Counted from the first letter of the stretch, positions 35,959 to 44,510 are shown. The stretch is DNA of 64,000 nucleotides from Salipiger sp. CCB-MM3 (GCF_001687105.1 NZ_CP014596.1:62001-126000), one strand, 5' to 3'. Notes: generated by a model not told the origin, from the sequence alone. Translations and numbers: made by a program.

Positions 35959-36472
35959 TTGGTTTCACCTTCATTGGATAGCCAGCCACCGCCAGCCACA
36001 CCTCGTCGCAGGCCGCGGCGACGGCCTGATTCAGCCAGCCCGCCGCATCGCGGAACTCGCGCGCGAGCCGGTTCTCCGGCACGATGCCCGCGCCCACCTC
36101 GTTGGTCACGAAGATCACCGGCGCCGATTGCCGGGCGATGGCCTCGACCAGCGCCTGCGTTTCCTCGCGCCAGTCGCCGCCCTCGAGCAGCAGATTGGTC
36201 AGCCACAGCGTCAGGCAATCCACCAGTCGCGGCAGCCCGCCATCGCTGCCGTCGAGAGCGCCGCACAGATCGCGCGGCGCATGCAGGGTCTGCCACATCT
36301 CGCCGCGCCGCGCCTGATGCTCGGCGATCCGCGCTGCCATCTCCGCATCGCCCTCGTAAATCCGGGCGGTGGCGATATAGATGGCCTGCCCGCACACCGA
36401 CAGCGCCTTGCGTTCCGCAAGGGTCGATTTGCCGGAGCGGGCCCCGCCGGTGATAAGGATCGACCTTTTCAT
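35942..36472 (-). CDS. cobU: Adenosylcobinamide kinase/guanylyltransferase (CobU/CobP)
   Basis: The 176-aa bifunctional enzyme has the P-loop GGARSGKST (residues 9-17), a guanylyl-accepting His region (RIAEHQARRGEMWQTLHAP), VDCLTLWLTNLL and FVTNEVGAGIVPE. It phosphorylates adenosylcobinamide and then adds GMP. I chose the ATG at 36472 on homology; an ATG at 36490 is possible and neither has a strong ribosome site. First gene of cobU-cobT-cobS, divergent from the phosphatase gene. Confidence 0.9.
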   Translation of the reverse strand: MKRSILITGGARSGKSTLAERKALSVCGQAIYIATARIYEGDAEMAARIAEHQARRGEMWQTLHAPRDLCGALDGSDGGLPRLVDCLTLWLTNLLLEGGDWREETQALVEAIARQSAPVIFVTNEVGAGIVPENRLAREFRDAAGWLNQAVAAACDEVWLAVAGYPMKVKPNEHSF

Positions 36473-36524
36473 GACCGCATGGGAAACCATCAAAGCCGGA
36501 AAAAGAAAAGGGCAAAGCAGTCAG

Positions 36525-37112
36525 TTGCACGACAGAGCACCGCACAGCGCAGAGTTGATCCTGATCCGCCACGCGCCGCTGGCCGAGGCCGGGCGGCTGT
36601 TTGGCCGCACCGATGCCGCGGCCCGGCTAGAGCCCGAGGCGATCGCTGCGCTGCGCGCCCGACTGCCCCGGCCTGCGCTGCTGATCAGCAGCCCCGCGCG
36701 GCGCTGCCGCCAGACCGCCGAGGCGTTGTGGCCTGATCTGCAGGTGCAGCAGGACGCGCGCCTCTGGGAGCAGGATTTCGGCGCTCATGACGGGCTGCGC
36801 TTCGATCAGATGCCCGATCTCGGGCCATTGGACGGCCCCGATCTGGCCCGCTGGACGCCGCCCGAGGGCGAGAGCTTTGCCGATCTCTGCGCCCGCACAG
36901 CGCCCGCGCTCATGCAGCACGGGCAGACGGCGGCGGAGCTTGGCGCGCCCGTGGTGCTGATGGTGCACGCCGGAGTGATCCGCGCGGCGCTGTCGCAGGT
37001 CTGCGGCGCGGTTCATGCCGGGCTCGCCTTCGAGGTTGCGCCGCTTTCGGTAACGCGTCTGCGCTGCGGCGTGGAAGGCCCCCTCTCGGTAATCGGGACC
37101 AATTGCGCATGA
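36525..37112 (+). CDS. Histidine phosphatase family protein, alpha-ribazole phosphatase-like
   Basis: The protein has the phosphoglycerate-mutase-like catalytic motif LILIRHAPLAEAGRLFGRTD, then SSPARRCRQTAEAL, a WEQDFGAHDG acidic segment and the second His in VLMVHAGVIRA. In this context it is most likely CobC-like, removing phosphate from alpha-ribazole phosphate. The start is uncertain: TTG at 36525 leaves room for divergent promoters, while ATG at 36471 would sit on the cobU start itself. It is coupled by ATGA to the kinase gene. Confidence 0.82.
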   Translation: MHDRAPHSAELILIRHAPLAEAGRLFGRTDAAARLEPEAIAALRARLPRPALLISSPARRCRQTAEALWPDLQVQQDARLWEQDFGAHDGLRFDQMPDLGPLDGPDLARWTPPEGESFADLCARTAPALMQHGQTAAELGAPVVLMVHAGVIRAALSQVCGAVHAGLAFEVAPLSVTRLRCGVEGPLSVIGTNCA

Positions 37113-37891
37113 GAGACGTGGTGACCGTCTTCGGCCATTTCGGCGAATGGCTGCAGGGGCGCATGGGCGAGGATGGCCCTGTGGCCCTCGTCACGCTGCC
37201 CTGCCCGGCGCTGCATGTCCATGCGCCAGCAGAAGCGGTGTCCGAACCGCCACTCTTTGGCGCTACCGATCTGAGGCGGCTTGCGCAGCTGCTGGGGATC
37301 GCGCCGGACTTTCCGAACGCTTCGCGGAACTTCGCACCCGGCCTTGGCGCAGGGGCGTCGACCGCCACGCTGGTCGCACTGGCCCGCGCGGCGGGGTTTC
37401 GCGGCGATGCGGAGACCCTTGCCGCCGCCTGCCTCGCCATCGAGGGCGCGACCGACCCGCTGATGTACCCCCAGCCCGACCGGCTGCTCTGGGCCTCGCG
37501 CGAGGCACGAGTTCTGCGCCACCTGCCCCCGCCGCCACCTTGCGAGATCCTCGGCGGCTTCTGGGGGCCGCCGCAGCGCACCGATCCGTCGGACGGCGGC
37601 TTTCACGATATCTCTGACCTCGTGGCGCAATGGGAGGACCCGACCTGCGACCTGACGCGCCGCGCCGCGCTCGCCTCGGCCTCCGCGCGCCGCTGCAGCG
37701 CCCGGCGCGGCCCGGCCTGCCCGACGCCCGATCTGGCGCGCGAGTTCGGCGCGCTTGGCTGGCTGCGCGCTCACACCGGCTCGGCCCGAGGGCTGATCTT
37801 CGCCCCCGGCACCGTCCCCTCGCGCGCGGCGGACGCGCTGGCCGAAGCCGGGCTCACCGGCATCCTGAGCTTCCGGGCGGGCGAGGCATGA
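37109..37891 (+). CDS. GHMP-type L-threonine kinase, BluE/PduX-like
   Basis: The 260-aa protein opens with VFGHFGEWLQGRMG and VALVTLPCPALHV and has the GHMP ATP-loop GLGAGASTATLVA (residues 78-90), the layout of PduX/BluE. These kinases make L-threonine-O-3-phosphate, the precursor of the aminopropanol arm of cobalamin. The next genes, cbiB and a CobD-type decarboxylase, use that product, which supports the call. Overlaps of 4 nt on both sides place it in a four-gene operon. Confidence 0.82.
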   Translation: MRDVVTVFGHFGEWLQGRMGEDGPVALVTLPCPALHVHAPAEAVSEPPLFGATDLRRLAQLLGIAPDFPNASRNFAPGLGAGASTATLVALARAAGFRGDAETLAAACLAIEGATDPLMYPQPDRLLWASREARVLRHLPPPPPCEILGGFWGPPQRTDPSDGGFHDISDLVAQWEDPTCDLTRRAALASASARRCSARRGPACPTPDLAREFGALGWLRAHTGSARGLIFAPGTVPSRAADALAEAGLTGILSFRAGEA

Positions 37892-38838
37892 GCTTTGCGC
37901 TGATGATGCTGGGCGGGATGGCGCTCGATCTGCTGCTCGGTTGGCCGGGGTGGCTCTACGCCCGGATCGGCCATCCGGTGACATGGCTCGGCCATGCGAT
38001 CACCGCGCTGGAGCGGCGCTGGAACCATGGCGCCCGCCCGCGCAGGCTGGCTCTCGGCGTTCTGGCGGCGGCACTGATCGTGGCGCTGGCGGTGCTGCCT
38101 GCGCTGGCCATCCAGAGCGCGCTTCCGAATAGCCTCGCCGGCAGCCTGATCGGCGCGACTCTAGCTTGGCCGCTGATCGCCATGCGCGCCATGCACGCCC
38201 ATGTCGCCGCCGTGGCGACCCCGCTGGCGCGCGGAGATCTGGCGGCCGCACGTGCCGCCGTGGCGATGATCGTCGGGCGCGATCCGGCGCAGCTTGACGC
38301 CGCCGGGATCGCCCGCGCCGCCACCGAGAGCCTTGCCGAGAACACGTCGGACGGGATCATCGCGCCGCTTTTCTGGGGCGCCGTGGCGGGGCTGCCGGGG
38401 ATTGCGGGCTACAAGGCGATCAACACGCTCGACTCGATGATCGGCCATCGCAATGACCGCTTTGAAGCCTTCGGCAAGGCCGCCGCGCGGCTCGACGATG
38501 TGGTGAACTGGCTGCCCGCGCGGCTGACCGGGGCGCTTTTCGCCATCGCCTCTGGTCGCCATGCCCTGCGCGGGTTGCGGGTGATGCGGCGCGACGCGCC
38601 CAAGCACCGCTCGCCCAATGCCGGATGGCCCGAGGGCGCCATGGCCGCCGCGCTGAACATCCGCCTCTCGGGGCCGCGCGTCTACGGCACGCGGGTGGCT
38701 AAGGAGCCTTGGCTGAACGGCAGCGCGCCCGACCCGGCCGCAGGCGATCTGACCCGCGCCCTGCGCCTCTACCGGCGCAGCATGGCGCTCTGCGCCCTTG
38801 CGCTCGCCGCCATGATCCTGCTTCGCTGCGCCGCATGA
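37888..38838 (+). CDS. cbiB: Adenosylcobinamide-phosphate synthase (CbiB; CobD of the aerobic pathway)
   Basis: The 316-aa membrane protein has the CbiB wording ALDLLLGWPGWLYARIGHPVTWLG at the N-terminus, ATESLAENTSDGIIAPLFW, YKAINTLDSMIGHRNDRF and NAGWPEGAMAAALNI. It attaches (R)-1-amino-2-propanol phosphate to adenosylcobyric acid. I set the start at 37888, where the ATG overlaps the upstream stop; a longer frame upstream lies in the kinase gene. Confidence 0.93.
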   Translation: MSFALMMLGGMALDLLLGWPGWLYARIGHPVTWLGHAITALERRWNHGARPRRLALGVLAAALIVALAVLPALAIQSALPNSLAGSLIGATLAWPLIAMRAMHAHVAAVATPLARGDLAAARAAVAMIVGRDPAQLDAAGIARAATESLAENTSDGIIAPLFWGAVAGLPGIAGYKAINTLDSMIGHRNDRFEAFGKAAARLDDVVNWLPARLTGALFAIASGRHALRGLRVMRRDAPKHRSPNAGWPEGAMAAALNIRLSGPRVYGTRVAKEPWLNGSAPDPAAGDLTRALRLYRRSMALCALALAAMILLRCAA

Positions 38839-39827
38839 CCACCCCCGACAAAAAGACCCGAGACCACGGCGGCAACCTCGATGCCGCGATGACCCGCTTC
38901 GGAGGCACCCGCGCCGAGTGGCTCGACCTCTCCACTGGCATCAATCCCGAGCCCTACCCCGTGCCCGCGATCCCCGCCGAGGCCTGGGCCGCGCTGCCGC
39001 GCAAGGCTGACATGGTCCGGCTCATCGCGGCGGCCCGCGAGGCTTACGGCTGCCCCGGCCACATCGTGCCGATGAACGGCGCGCAGGGGGCGATCCAGAT
39101 GGTGCCGATGCTGCGTAGGCCGGGACGCGCCGCCGTGCTGGGACCGACCTACAACGAGCATGCCGCCACGCTGCGGGCGCATGGCTGGGAAGTGACCGAA
39201 GTCGCCACCCTCGCCGCGCTCGCGGGTGCGGATCTCGCCGTGGTGGTCAACCCGAACAACCCCGACGGACGGCGCAGCCAGCCGGGCGCGCTGCGCGATC
39301 TGGCAAGCCGCGTGAAGCTTTTGGTGGTGGACGAGAGCTTTGCCGATCCCGAGCCGGAGCTTTACATTGCCCCCGACCTCGACGGCGGGCTGCCCAATGT
39401 GGTGGTGCTGCGGTCTTTTGGAAAATTCTACGGTCTCGCCGGGCTACGGCTGGGGTTCGCTCTGGCCGAAGGCGATCTGGGCCAGCGGCTCGCCGAGCTT
39501 GCAGGCCCATGGCCCGTGTCAGGCCCGGCGATCGAGATCGCCTCTGCCGCGCTCACCGACCGGCTATGGCGGGAGCAAACTATTCGGCGCCTGAGCGCGG
39601 ACGCCGCGCGTCTCGACGCGCTGGCGAGCGCGGCGGGATGGCGGCTGATCGGCGGCACGCCGCTCTTTCGCACCTACGCCTGCCCGGGTGCCAAGGCGGC
39701 GCAGGAAGCCTTGGCCGCGCGGCACATCTGGAGCCGCATCTTCCCCTATTCGGACAGCTGGATCCGCCTCGGCCTGCCCCCATGCTCGCGATGGGGACAG
39801 CTCGAGCGCGCGTTCCAAGCGCTTTAG
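38835..39827 (+). CDS. Threonine-phosphate decarboxylase, CobD-type PLP enzyme
   Basis: The 330-aa class I/II aminotransferase-fold enzyme has DLSTGINPEPYPVP, VVNPNNPDGR, VVDESFAD and the PLP-lysine motif RSFGKFYGLAGLRLG with Lys197. In this context it converts L-threonine phosphate into aminopropanol phosphate for CbiB. It is called cobC in aerobic-pathway nomenclature and cobD in the Salmonella one, so I leave the symbol blank. Last gene of the operon, converging on cobO with a 4-nt gap. Confidence 0.88.
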   Translation: MTTPDKKTRDHGGNLDAAMTRFGGTRAEWLDLSTGINPEPYPVPAIPAEAWAALPRKADMVRLIAAAREAYGCPGHIVPMNGAQGAIQMVPMLRRPGRAAVLGPTYNEHAATLRAHGWEVTEVATLAALAGADLAVVVNPNNPDGRRSQPGALRDLASRVKLLVVDESFADPEPELYIAPDLDGGLPNVVVLRSFGKFYGLAGLRLGFALAEGDLGQRLAELAGPWPVSGPAIEIASAALTDRLWREQTIRRLSADAARLDALASAAGWRLIGGTPLFRTYACPGAKAAQEALAARHIWSRIFPYSDSWIRLGLPPCSRWGQLERAFQAL

Positions 39828-39831
39828 CGGC

Positions 39832-40443
39832 TCAGAACTCGACGCCCTTCTGCGCCTTGATCCCGTCGCGGAACGGGTGCTTGACCGCCGTCATCTCGGT
39901 CACCAGATCGGCGGCCTCGATGAGTTCCGGCTTGGCGTTGCGCCCGGTCAGGCAGACATGGGTCATCGGCGGCTTTTGCTCGAGCAGGAAAGAGACGACC
40001 TCGTCGATGTCGAGGTAATCGTAGCGCAGCGCGATGTTGATCTCGTCGAGCAGAACGAAACGGTTTTCGGGATCGAGGATTTGTTCCTTGGCGATCTCCC
40101 AGCCGCGCTGCGCCGCCGCGATGTCGCGCTCGCGGTCCTGCGTCTCCCAAGTGAAGCCCTCGCCCGAAACGAAGAAGCGGCACTCATCGGCGAATCTTTC
40201 GCGCAGCATCTTCGCCTCGCCGGTCACCCAAGTGCCTTTGATGAACTGCACGACCGCGCAGGGCATGCCGTGCGCGATGCAGCGCATGATCATCCCGAAG
40301 CCCGAAGATGATTTGCCCTTCCCCGGCCCGGTATGCACGAGGATGAGACCCTTCTCCTCGGTCATCCCGGCGATCATCTTGTCGCGGGCGGCCTTGATCC
40401 GCTTCATTTTCTCAGTGTGACGGATGTTCTCATCTTCGCTCAT
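39832..40443 (-). CDS. cobO: Corrinoid adenosyltransferase (CobO/BtuR)
   Basis: The 203-aa protein has a P-loop-like GPGKGKSSSGFG (residues 39-50), VQFIKGTWVTGE, ERDIAAAQRGWE, LLDEINIALRYDYLD and VCLTGRNAKPELIEAADLVTEM. This is the CobA/CobO/BtuR family that adds the 5'-deoxyadenosyl group to cobalt. AAGAAGAGC precedes the ATG at 40443. A small inverted repeat, CTGACC/GGTCAG (40486-40500), and a dispersed repeat (40526-40576) lie upstream. No riboswitch is visible here. Confidence 0.94.
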   Translation of the reverse strand: MSEDENIRHTEKMKRIKAARDKMIAGMTEEKGLILVHTGPGKGKSSSGFGMIMRCIAHGMPCAVVQFIKGTWVTGEAKMLRERFADECRFFVSGEGFTWETQDRERDIAAAQRGWEIAKEQILDPENRFVLLDEINIALRYDYLDIDEVVSFLLEQKPPMTHVCLTGRNAKPELIEAADLVTEMTAVKHPFRDGIKAQKGVEF

Positions 40444-40525
40444 GCTCTTCTTCGCGCTCTTGTCAGTTTTGGTAATTTCGGGAAACTGACCGTAGGTCAG
40501 CGCCCGTGTAAATGGGTGAATTTGA

Positions 40526-40576
40526 GCGAGGGGCTCTGCCCCTCGCGCTCCCCGGCGTATTTTCAAAGAGAAGAAG
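40526..40576. repeat. Dispersed element, AGAAGAAG-tail type, copy 1
   Basis: This 51-bp element starts with a hairpin (GCGAGGGG at 40526-40533 with CCCCTCGC) and continues GCTCCCCGGCGTATTTT to the tail AGAGAAGAAG. It matches the reverse complement of 57109-57159 except for small changes in the hairpin loop and just after TATTTT. It lies 45 nt 3' of the FAD oxidoreductase stop and 83 nt upstream of cobO. No second arm for the tail is present in this copy. Confidence 0.75.
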
Positions 40577-40621
40577 ATGGGACGGAGCATGTGGTGGCGC
40601 TTGCGCGCCGCAGCCGTTGCC

Positions 40622-41974
40622 TCAGCGCTGGATGACGCCGGATTTGGGCCGGATTTTCGAGCCGTCGGAAAAGCGGTGCAGCCGGAACGGCGCGGGGTCG
40701 ACGACCGGGCTACGGCCGGTGATCAGATCCGCCGCGAGCCGTCCCGCGCCGGTGCCGAGCCCAAAGCCGTGCCCCGAAAAGCCGCTGGCCACATAGAGCC
40801 CGGGCAGCCCGTTCTTCACGCCCTCGGTGCCCGAGATCACCGGGATGATGTCGGGCAGCACGTCGATATAGCCGGCCCATTTCTGCGCGACGGTGGCGGT
40901 CTCGAAGGCCGGATAGGAGGATTTCACCACCGCAAGCGCGCGGTCGATCATCGTGCTGTCGGGCTCGGGGTCTAGCACGCGGGTTTTCTCGAACGGGCTG
41001 ACCTCGGCGCCGCTCCAATGGCGCGGCGTGCGCAACGCCTCGAAGAAGGACGGCCCCACCCCGAGGTTGATGCTGCGCCATTCGTTCCGCAGCGCAGGCA
41101 GGAAGGCTTTGAGCAGGCGGAAGCTGTCGGGGGTCAGCTGGTAGGGGCTGGGCAGGGCCGAGGCGATCGTGTAGCCGCCATCGGCACGCCTGCGCATGGC
41201 GAACTCGGGATATTTGAGCGTACCTTCGGGCCCCTCGGGCACAGGATCGGTGCGCAGCACGTTGCCCTTGGTCCGCAGCTGCGGCAGGTCGATGCCGAGG
41301 TTCCCCAGAAAGAGCCGGGACCAGACCCCTCCCGCCACCAGCACCGCCGAACAGGCGATGCGGCCCTTCTCGGTCACCACGCCCGAGACGCGCCCGGCCG
41401 CGGTTTCGACCACCCGCACGGCGCAATGCTGATGCACGCTGCCGCCGCGCGCCTGAACCGCGCGGGCGATGGCCGGTGCCGCCTTCTGCGGCTCGGCGCG
41501 CCCGTCGTAGGGATTGTGCAGTGCGCCCTTGATGTCGAGCGACAGGCCGGGAAACATGCCCATCACCTCGTCACGGCTGAGCATCCGGGCCGGGATTTGA
41601 TACGGCGCAAGCTCTTCCAGCGACTCGCGCTCGGCGGCCAGCGCCGCCTCGCTGGCGCAGGTGAAGGTCACGCCGCAGCGCGTGTAGCCGGTGTCTGCGC
41701 CGATGCGCGCGTCCAGCCCCTGCCAAATACGCTGCGCTTCGACCATCAGCGGCAACTCGCGGGTGTCGCGGTGGGTCAGCCGCACCCAGCCCCAGTTGCG
41801 GCTCGACTGCTCGCCCGCAACATGGCCCTTTTCGCAGATCGCCACCTTGAGCCCCTGCTCGGCCAATTCCAGACCGGCGCAGACCCCGGCGATGCCGCCG
41901 CCGATGATCACCACATCCGCCCGCTCGGGCAGCGCGGCGCTGTTCTCTACCGGATCCGGCTTCGGTCCTGGCAT
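40622..41974 (-). CDS. FAD-dependent oxidoreductase, DadA/glycine-oxidase-like
   Basis: The 450-aa protein has the dinucleotide motif VVIIGGGIAGVCAGLELAE (from residue 21), a SSRNWGWVRLTHRD stretch that positions FAD, a central substrate domain and a C-terminal YVASGFSGHGFGLGTGAGRLAADLI. This is the D-amino-acid dehydrogenase/sarcosine-oxidase superfamily; the amine substrate is unknown. GGGAGAAAG precedes the ATG at 41974. It is monocistronic, with a dispersed element just past its stop. Confidence 0.85.
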   Translation of the reverse strand: MPGPKPDPVENSAALPERADVVIIGGGIAGVCAGLELAEQGLKVAICEKGHVAGEQSSRNWGWVRLTHRDTRELPLMVEAQRIWQGLDARIGADTGYTRCGVTFTCASEAALAAERESLEELAPYQIPARMLSRDEVMGMFPGLSLDIKGALHNPYDGRAEPQKAAPAIARAVQARGGSVHQHCAVRVVETAAGRVSGVVTEKGRIACSAVLVAGGVWSRLFLGNLGIDLPQLRTKGNVLRTDPVPEGPEGTLKYPEFAMRRRADGGYTIASALPSPYQLTPDSFRLLKAFLPALRNEWRSINLGVGPSFFEALRTPRHWSGAEVSPFEKTRVLDPEPDSTMIDRALAVVKSSYPAFETATVAQKWAGYIDVLPDIIPVISGTEGVKNGLPGLYVASGFSGHGFGLGTGAGRLAADLITGRSPVVDPAPFRLHRFSDGSKIRPKSGVIQR

Positions 41975-42082
41975 GGTCTTTCTCCCAAAATCGGCGCCGC
42001 GCGCCTTAGGTCTTTCCTGCCGTGTTGCCGCGCCCGAAGGCCGGTCTCTCCGGCGAGGGACGGCGACACATCACCCGGCACG

Positions 42083-42793
42083 TCAGTGGGTTTCGCCAAG
42101 CTGGCAGTTGACGTGGAACTCGGCCACGCTGGCCTCATTGGGCAGGTCGATCAGCATGTGGATCACCCGCGCCAGATCCTCGGGCTGGGTCATCGTCGCG
42201 GGGTCGCGGCCCTCGACGGCGGTCGCCATGTCGGTGGCGACAAAGCCGGGGCAGACCGCCACGGCACGGATCCCGCGGTCATAGCCCGCTTGGCGCAGCG
42301 CATGGGCGAGCCCCACCACGGCGAATTTCGAGACCGCATAGGACCCCGCACCGGGAGATTTGACCCGCTTGCCCGAGAGCGAGGCGAGCAGCACCACCCG
42401 GCCTCGGCCCGATGCGGCCAGCGGCTCCCAGCAGGCGGCGGCAAGGCGGCGCGGCCCTTGCACGTTGACCTCCAGCAGCTGCGCCATTTCTGCGTCGGTG
42501 ATCTCGACCGGGGTCTTGCGCAGCGAGATGCCTGCGCTGGCGACCACCGCGTCGATGCGGCCGAGCCTTTCCATAACCTCCTGCGCCCAGCCGGTGGCCG
42601 TGGCGGGGTCCGTGGCCTCATAGGTGTAGAGATGCACCCGCTCCGGCGCATCCTTGGCCCAGTCCGGCATCCGCGGGCGGCGCATGCCCAGCGACACCGT
42701 CCAGCCCGCGTCGAACAGCGCTTTCGCCGTGGCGGCGCCAATGCCGCGCGCAGCGCCGGAGATGAGCGCGACGCGCTCGGTAGTCAGTCCCAT
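42083..42793 (-). CDS. SDR-family NAD(P)-dependent oxidoreductase
   Basis: The 236-aa short-chain dehydrogenase has the cofactor motif SGAARGIG (residues 12-19), NVQGP, catalytic Ser138 and Y152-x3-K156 (SYAVSKFA), and a PGFVATDMA segment. The substrate is unknown. Its start overlaps the 3' end of the upstream marR gene by 10 nt, so it is in the regulator's operon and probably under its control. The 108 bp beyond its stop hold only a weak GCCGG/CCGGC hairpin. Confidence 0.88.
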   Translation of the reverse strand: MGLTTERVALISGAARGIGAATAKALFDAGWTVSLGMRRPRMPDWAKDAPERVHLYTYEATDPATATGWAQEVMERLGRIDAVVASAGISLRKTPVEITDAEMAQLLEVNVQGPRRLAAACWEPLAASGRGRVVLLASLSGKRVKSPGAGSYAVSKFAVVGLAHALRQAGYDRGIRAVAVCPGFVATDMATAVEGRDPATMTQPEDLARVIHMLIDLPNEASVAEFHVNCQLGETH

Positions 42794-43296
42794 TTCGTCC
42801 TCATCTTCAGATAGGCACGCTTGAGCATGCGCATGAATTGCGCGCGGTCCTCCGGCTCGATGAAGTCGAAGAACTCCGCTTCCTGCTGGCGGATGATCTC
42901 GCGCACCTCTTGTGAGAGCGCATGGCCCCGCTCGGTGATGAAGAGCGCCTGGGCGCGCTGATCGTCCGGGGCAGCCTCGCGGCGGATCACCCCAGAGGCG
43001 ACGAGCCGGTCGATGATCCTTCCGGTGGCCGGGCGGTCGCGCATCAGCACCTCGGCGATCTGCGACGGGCGGATGCCGGGGTAATCATCCACCAGCAAAA
43101 GCGCGGTGATCTTGCCCTTGCCCTTGGCGATCTCGAGATGCGCCATCCGCTTGTCGAGATCGCGCGAGACGACGGCATCCATCGTGCGAAAGTACCAGCT
43201 GAAGGCACCTTCGAGGATTTCGATCCTGAGCCCTCCGATTTCGATCGGAGGATCGTCATGGCGCTGAGGGTTTGGCGCGTCGGAGGACGGCGGCAT
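42784..43296 (-). CDS. MarR-family winged-helix regulator
   Basis: The 170-aa protein has the MarR fold: dimerisation helices at both ends, recognition region RPSQIAEVLMRDRPATGRIIDRLVASG and a wing with IRREAAPDDQRAQALFITERG. It sits head-to-head with a DMT exporter gene, with two strong palindromes between them, so it most likely represses itself, the SDR gene and the exporter. The ligand is unknown. Confidence 0.9.
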   Translation of the reverse strand: MPPSSDAPNPQRHDDPPIEIGGLRIEILEGAFSWYFRTMDAVVSRDLDKRMAHLEIAKGKGKITALLLVDDYPGIRPSQIAEVLMRDRPATGRIIDRLVASGVIRREAAPDDQRAQALFITERGHALSQEVREIIRQQEAEFFDFIEPEDRAQFMRMLKRAYLKMRTKWD

Positions 43297-43362
43297 GGAT
43301 CAAACCTGTCGGTTCTTGGTCCTTTGCATGACGTCCGATCGACGCGCCGCTGGCAAGAGAAA

Positions 43363-43400
43363 GGTTGTTTTTCACAACCGAATGGTTGTCAAAAACAACC
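43363..43400. promoter_or_regulatory. Tandem mirror-image MarR operator
   Basis: Two 17-bp perfect palindromes GGTTGT-N5-ACAACC lie at 43363-43379 and 43384-43400, separated by GAAT. The spacers are TTTTC in the first and CAAAA in the second, so the whole 38-bp block is itself nearly a perfect dyad. It is placed between the divergent marR and DMT transporter genes, 67 nt and 107 nt from their starts. Confidence 0.88.
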
Positions 43401-43507
43401 GATGTGCAAATTTACTGCGCGGGCTTCGCTGAAACCGCGCTGCATACCCAGAAGCGCCACGCAGAATTTCCATGGCGCCGGTCAGCGCGCCGGGCTAGAG
43501 CCGGGAC

Positions 43508-44503
43508 ATGAGCACCGCAACCCATATCACCAGCCTCAATCGTCCCGGCCTTGGCATCGCGCTGATCTGCGCGGGCGTCGTCGGGATCTCGATCAACGAC
43601 ATGCTGATCAAGCTGCTTTCGGACGGCTACCCGCTGCATCAGATCGTTGCCACACGCTCTGCGGTCGGGCTGTGCATCATCCTTGTCATGCTGCAGATCG
43701 AAGGCGGCTGGCGGCTGCTGCGCAGCAACACGCCGTGGCTGCATCTGGCGCGCGGCGTGCTGGTGGTGCTGGCCAATATGACCTTTTACGCCTCGGTTGC
43801 GGTGATGCCGCTGGGTCAGGCGACGGCGCTTTTCTTTGTCGCGCCGCTCTTCATCACGCTGCTGTCCGTGCCGCTCCTCGGCGAAAAGGTCGGGCCTTGG
43901 CGGCTCGGTGCGGTCTGCGTTGGCTTTTGCGGTGTGGTCATCATGCAGCAGCCATGGGCGGAGACCTCGGGCGGCGCGCGGTTGGTGCTGCTCTTGCCGG
44001 TGCTTTCGGCGCTGCTCTACGCGCTCTTGCAGGTGCTGACCCGCAAGCTCGGCGTCACCTCCCGCGCCTCGGCGCTGGCGGTGCATCTGCAGCTGATGTT
44101 CCTCGTGGTCTCGGCGGGCTTCTACTTCGTCGCCGGAGACGGGCGCTACATGGACGCTTTCGACAGCGATGCGGCGCGCTTCTTGCTGCGCCCATGGGTC
44201 CTGCCGAGCGGTCAGGACATGCTGGTTTTTCTGGGGCTGGGATGCATCTCGGGCTTTGTCGGCTACGCGCTGAGCGCCTCTTACCGGATGGCCGATGCGG
44301 CGGTGATCGCGCCCTTCGAATACATCGGCCTGCCGATGGCGATCTTCTGGGGCTGGACGATGTTCGGCGAATGGCCCGCGCCCGCCACATGGGCGGGATG
44401 CGCGCTGATCGTCGGCGCGGGGCTGGTGGTCTTCCTGCGTGAGCGGGCGAAGGCCCGGCCCCAGCCGGGACGGCGGCGCGGCAGCACCGCCGTTAGGCGC
44501 TGA
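43508..44503 (+). CDS. DMT-family (EamA) transporter
   Basis: The 331-aa membrane protein has ten hydrophobic helices arranged as two EamA repeats (about residues 15-150 and 165-305), with VATRSAVGLCIIL, ANMTFYASVAVMPLGQATALFF and FEYIGLPMAIFWGWTMFGEWP. It resembles drug/metabolite exporters of the RhaT/YdcZ type; the substrate is unknown. It diverges from marR over a double operator and should be controlled by it. It ends 7 nt from the convergent hemE stop. Confidence 0.88.
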   Translation: MSTATHITSLNRPGLGIALICAGVVGISINDMLIKLLSDGYPLHQIVATRSAVGLCIILVMLQIEGGWRLLRSNTPWLHLARGVLVVLANMTFYASVAVMPLGQATALFFVAPLFITLLSVPLLGEKVGPWRLGAVCVGFCGVVIMQQPWAETSGGARLVLLLPVLSALLYALLQVLTRKLGVTSRASALAVHLQLMFLVVSAGFYFVAGDGRYMDAFDSDAARFLLRPWVLPSGQDMLVFLGLGCISGFVGYALSASYRMADAAVIAPFEYIGLPMAIFWGWTMFGEWPAPATWAGCALIVGAGLVVFLRERAKARPQPGRRRGSTAVRR

Positions 44504-44510
44504 GCGTCGC

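Noticed and set aside
41018..42814. 598-codon plus-strand frame across the FAD oxidoreductase and SDR genes
   Set aside because: Antisense shadow; both underlying proteins have intact catalytic motifs.
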